Source: an uncultured Taibaiella sp. (GTDB lineage Bacteria > Bacteroidota > Bacteroidia > Chitinophagales > Chitinophagaceae). Taken from it: a DNA stretch of 8,019 nucleotides. Where the stretch lies: positions 1 to 8,019 of the forward strand of contig CALMXV010000315.1 in NCBI GenBank assembly GCA_937871155.1. Reading direction: 5' to 3'. Position numbers and translations under genes: made by a program. A model generated the notes under the pieces. It was given only the letters and a program-made list of their open reading frames with translations. It was not told the origin of the DNA and did no database searches. Shown here in pieces: positions 6,650-8,019 of this stretch. Positions within the stretch are counted from its first letter, which is position 1; each line of letters opens with the position of its first letter.

Positions 6650-7750
6650 TTAGCAAAAATATTTTATGGGATTTGTGGACAAATCAGTTAAAAGAGTCGC
6701 AAAATTAGGGAATTTTTTATTAAGAATATCTACAATTAATTCTTTTGTGAATTGTTCGCTCTCATAATGACCTATATCTGCAATAACAATTTTATTATCA
6801 GCATCAAAAAAATGGTGGTATTTGTAGTCTCCGGTGATAAAAACATCTGCTTTAGCAACTATTGCTTGTTGTAATAAAAAACTACCCGAGCCTCCACAAA
6901 CCGCTATTTTAGAAATCAACTTTTCAGGTAAAGCCGTGTAACGAATACAGTCGGTTTTCATTTGAATCTTCAAATAATCTAGAAACGCTAAAGGCTTCAT
7001 AGGTTTTTCCAAATCACCTATCATACCTGCACCAATCTCTTGATACTGATTTTGTAAAGCAATTATTTCATAAGCAACTTCTTCATAAGGATGCGCCGCT
7101 TTCAGGGCATTCAATACATTTGTAATTTTATCTGCTGGAACTAGCACTTCTAGTTTCTGCTCCATAAGCATCTCTCTTTTTCCACCAGCTTTCCCTATTG
7201 TAGGATTGGAAAAACTATCGGGCTTAAAGCTACCAACTCCTATCATAGAAAAACTACATTCTGAATAAGCGCCTATTTCTCCAGCTCCAGCATTAAATAG
7301 GGCTTGCTTCACTTGTTCCATAAAATTTAAAGGAACATAGGTGAATAGTTTTGATAACTTATTAGAAACGGGAGCTAAAATACGAGTATTTTTTAAAGAT
7401 AATCGTTCACTTATTTTCGCATTTACACCGTGTAGCATATTGTCGAGATTGGTATGGATGGCATAAATGGCTATATCATTCTTTATAGCTTGTGTTACAA
7501 TTCGCTCTACATAACTTTTACCGGTTAATGACTTTAATCCCGAAAATATTAATGGATGATGAGCTACTATCAAATTGCAGTTCCTTTGTTTGGCTTCTTC
7601 AAGAATCGCTTCCGTAACATCTAACGACACTAAGATACCTGAAATACTCATTGACCGATCCCCAACTTGAAGTCCACTATTATCATAACTTTCTTGGTAG
7701 TTCAACGGAGCTTCGGCTTCTAATGCATTAATAATTTCTTGTAAAACCAT
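6650..7750 (-). CDS. Nif3-like dinuclear metal-centre protein (YbgI/YqfO family, GTP cyclohydrolase 1 type 2 homologue)
   Basis: The 366-residue length fits the long Nif3 form, which has a middle domain inserted between two halves of the metal-binding fold. The first half (about 1-125) carries VAHHP with H64 and H65, and HTNLDN with D103. The second half (about 240-366) carries GDYKYHH (307-313) and DIGHYESE with H328 and E332. These match the di-metal ligands of E. coli YbgI (two His, Asp, then His-xxx-Glu). The insert (about 130-235), including KLFTYVP and AAHPYEEVAYEI, resembles the PII/CutA-like domain of Bacillus YqfO. Known relatives form hexameric rings. The true reaction is unsettled, and the GTP cyclohydrolase label in databases is only homology. 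The start, ATG at 7748-7750, leads into the usual QEIINALEAEAPL opening. The gene is the first of a two-gene unit with the zinc-ribbon gene. The 102-bp gap upstream (7751-7852) has a run of nine T (7786-7794) but no clear promoter. Confidence 0.93.
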   Translation of the reverse strand: MVLQEIINALEAEAPLNYQESYDNSGLQVGDRSMSISGILVSLDVTEAILEEAKQRNCNLIVAHHPLIFSGLKSLTGKSYVERIVTQAIKNDIAIYAIHTNLDNMLHGVNAKISERLSLKNTRILAPVSNKLSKLFTYVPLNFMEQVKQALFNAGAGEIGAYSECSFSMIGVGSFKPDSFSNPTIGKAGGKREMLMEQKLEVLVPADKITNVLNALKAAHPYEEVAYEIIALQNQYQEIGAGMIGDLEKPMKPLAFLDYLKIQMKTDCIRYTALPEKLISKIAVCGGSGSFLLQQAIVAKADVFITGDYKYHHFFDADNKIVIADIGHYESEQFTKELIVDILNKKFPNFATLLTDLSTNPIKYFC

Positions 7751-7852
7751 AATGGATGGGATTTTTAATTTTATAAATAGGGTACTTTTTTTTTATTACT
7801 CAATTAATCATAACAACAACATCATTCAGTCATCAGCAAGAAATATACTAAG

Positions 7853-8019
7853 TTATTTTTGTGGAGGCCTTTGATGTTTCCATCTGCGATGAGTCCACAT
7901 CCAATTTTCAGGTTGATGAATAAGCTGCTGTTCCATAAAATTTACATAGCTTTTTAAGATACTTCCTGCTTCCTCTAAAGATGCATCTTCACATTGACGT
8001 TGTAAATTAATTTCATAAT
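7853..8019 (-). CDS. Lysophospholipid (lipid A) acyltransferase, C-terminal end only (gene enters from the right edge)
   Basis: Only the last 54 residues are visible, starting YEINLQRQCEDASLEEAGSI and ending in a TAA at 7853-7855. The segment NFMEQQLIHQPENWMWTHRR (residues 26-45 of the visible part), followed by WKHQRP, is the characteristic end of the LpxL/HtrB family: a helix for an outward-facing lipid substrate site, then PEN(W)xWxHRRWK. These inner-membrane enzymes add a secondary acyl chain to lipid A precursors. The catalytic HX4D motif lies beyond the window, so completeness and substrate cannot be judged. It shares its strand with the Nif3-family gene 102 bp downstream. I see no terminator in that gap, so read-through is possible. 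Confidence 0.82.
   Translation of the reverse strand, partial: YEINLQRQCEDASLEEAGSILKSYVNFMEQQLIHQPENWMWTHRRWKHQRPPQK

Noticed and set aside
6648..6656. TTG start at 6656 for the zinc-ribbon gene
   Set aside because: An ATG nine bases further in (6645-6647) sits 2 nt after the Nif3 stop and gives a normal N-terminus. The extra residues add nothing recognisable.
7786..7794. Run of nine T upstream of the Nif3-family gene as a phase-variable switch
   Set aside because: The run is short, the DNA around it is AT-rich, and no promoter elements of suitable spacing were convincingly placed around it.

Overview
The window looks like chromosomal DNA from a Gram-negative member of the Bacteroidota, probably of the Chitinophagaceae type. 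The evidence is an AT-rich sequence, starts without clear Shine-Dalgarno sequences, a TATCTTCG promoter element resembling the Bacteroidota -7 consensus TAnnTTTG, an OmpA-family protein with thrombospondin type-3 repeats, a Bacteroidota-style phosphoglucosamine mutase, and the tail of a lipid A acyltransferase. The genus cannot be fixed from the sequence. I see no phage, insertion sequence, CRISPR array, rRNA or tRNA.

Layout, left to right. (1) 1-1768, minus strand: the first 589 residues of a CusA/CzcA-type heavy-metal efflux RND pump, whose C-terminal half lies beyond the left edge. (2) 1914-2282, minus: a small exported Cys/His-rich protein upstream of the pump. The 145-bp gap between them holds a perfect 8-2-8 dyad (1839-1856). 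(3) 2380-3774, plus: phosphoglucosamine mutase GlmM, divergent from the metal genes. (4) 3803-3848: a perfect 18-bp hairpin that can end transcription from both sides. (5) 3868-5595, minus: an outer-membrane OmpA-family protein with a divergent peptidoglycan-binding motif. (6) 5596-5891: a non-coding gap with a candidate promoter for the OmpA-like gene and a terminator for the next operon. (7) 5892-6647 and 6650-7750, minus: a coiled-coil/zinc-ribbon protein and a Nif3-family dinuclear-metal protein, separated by 2 nt. (8) 7853-8019, minus: the last 54 residues of a lysophospholipid (lipid A) acyltransferase.

Functionally there are three groups. The left end is a metal-efflux locus: a small Cys/His-rich envelope protein followed by an RND pump, with adaptor and outer-membrane channel genes probably beyond the left edge. 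The middle and right end concern the envelope: GlmM makes glucosamine-1-phosphate for peptidoglycan and lipopolysaccharide, the OmpA-like protein sits in the outer membrane, and the acyltransferase finishes lipid A. Between these is the conserved but poorly understood Nif3/zinc-ribbon pair.

Most of the window is ordinary conserved gene content. The best leads for something less described are the small Cys/His-rich protein with the adjacent dyad, and the OmpA-like protein that lacks the usual peptidoglycan-binding aspartate and has a Cys-rich linker.
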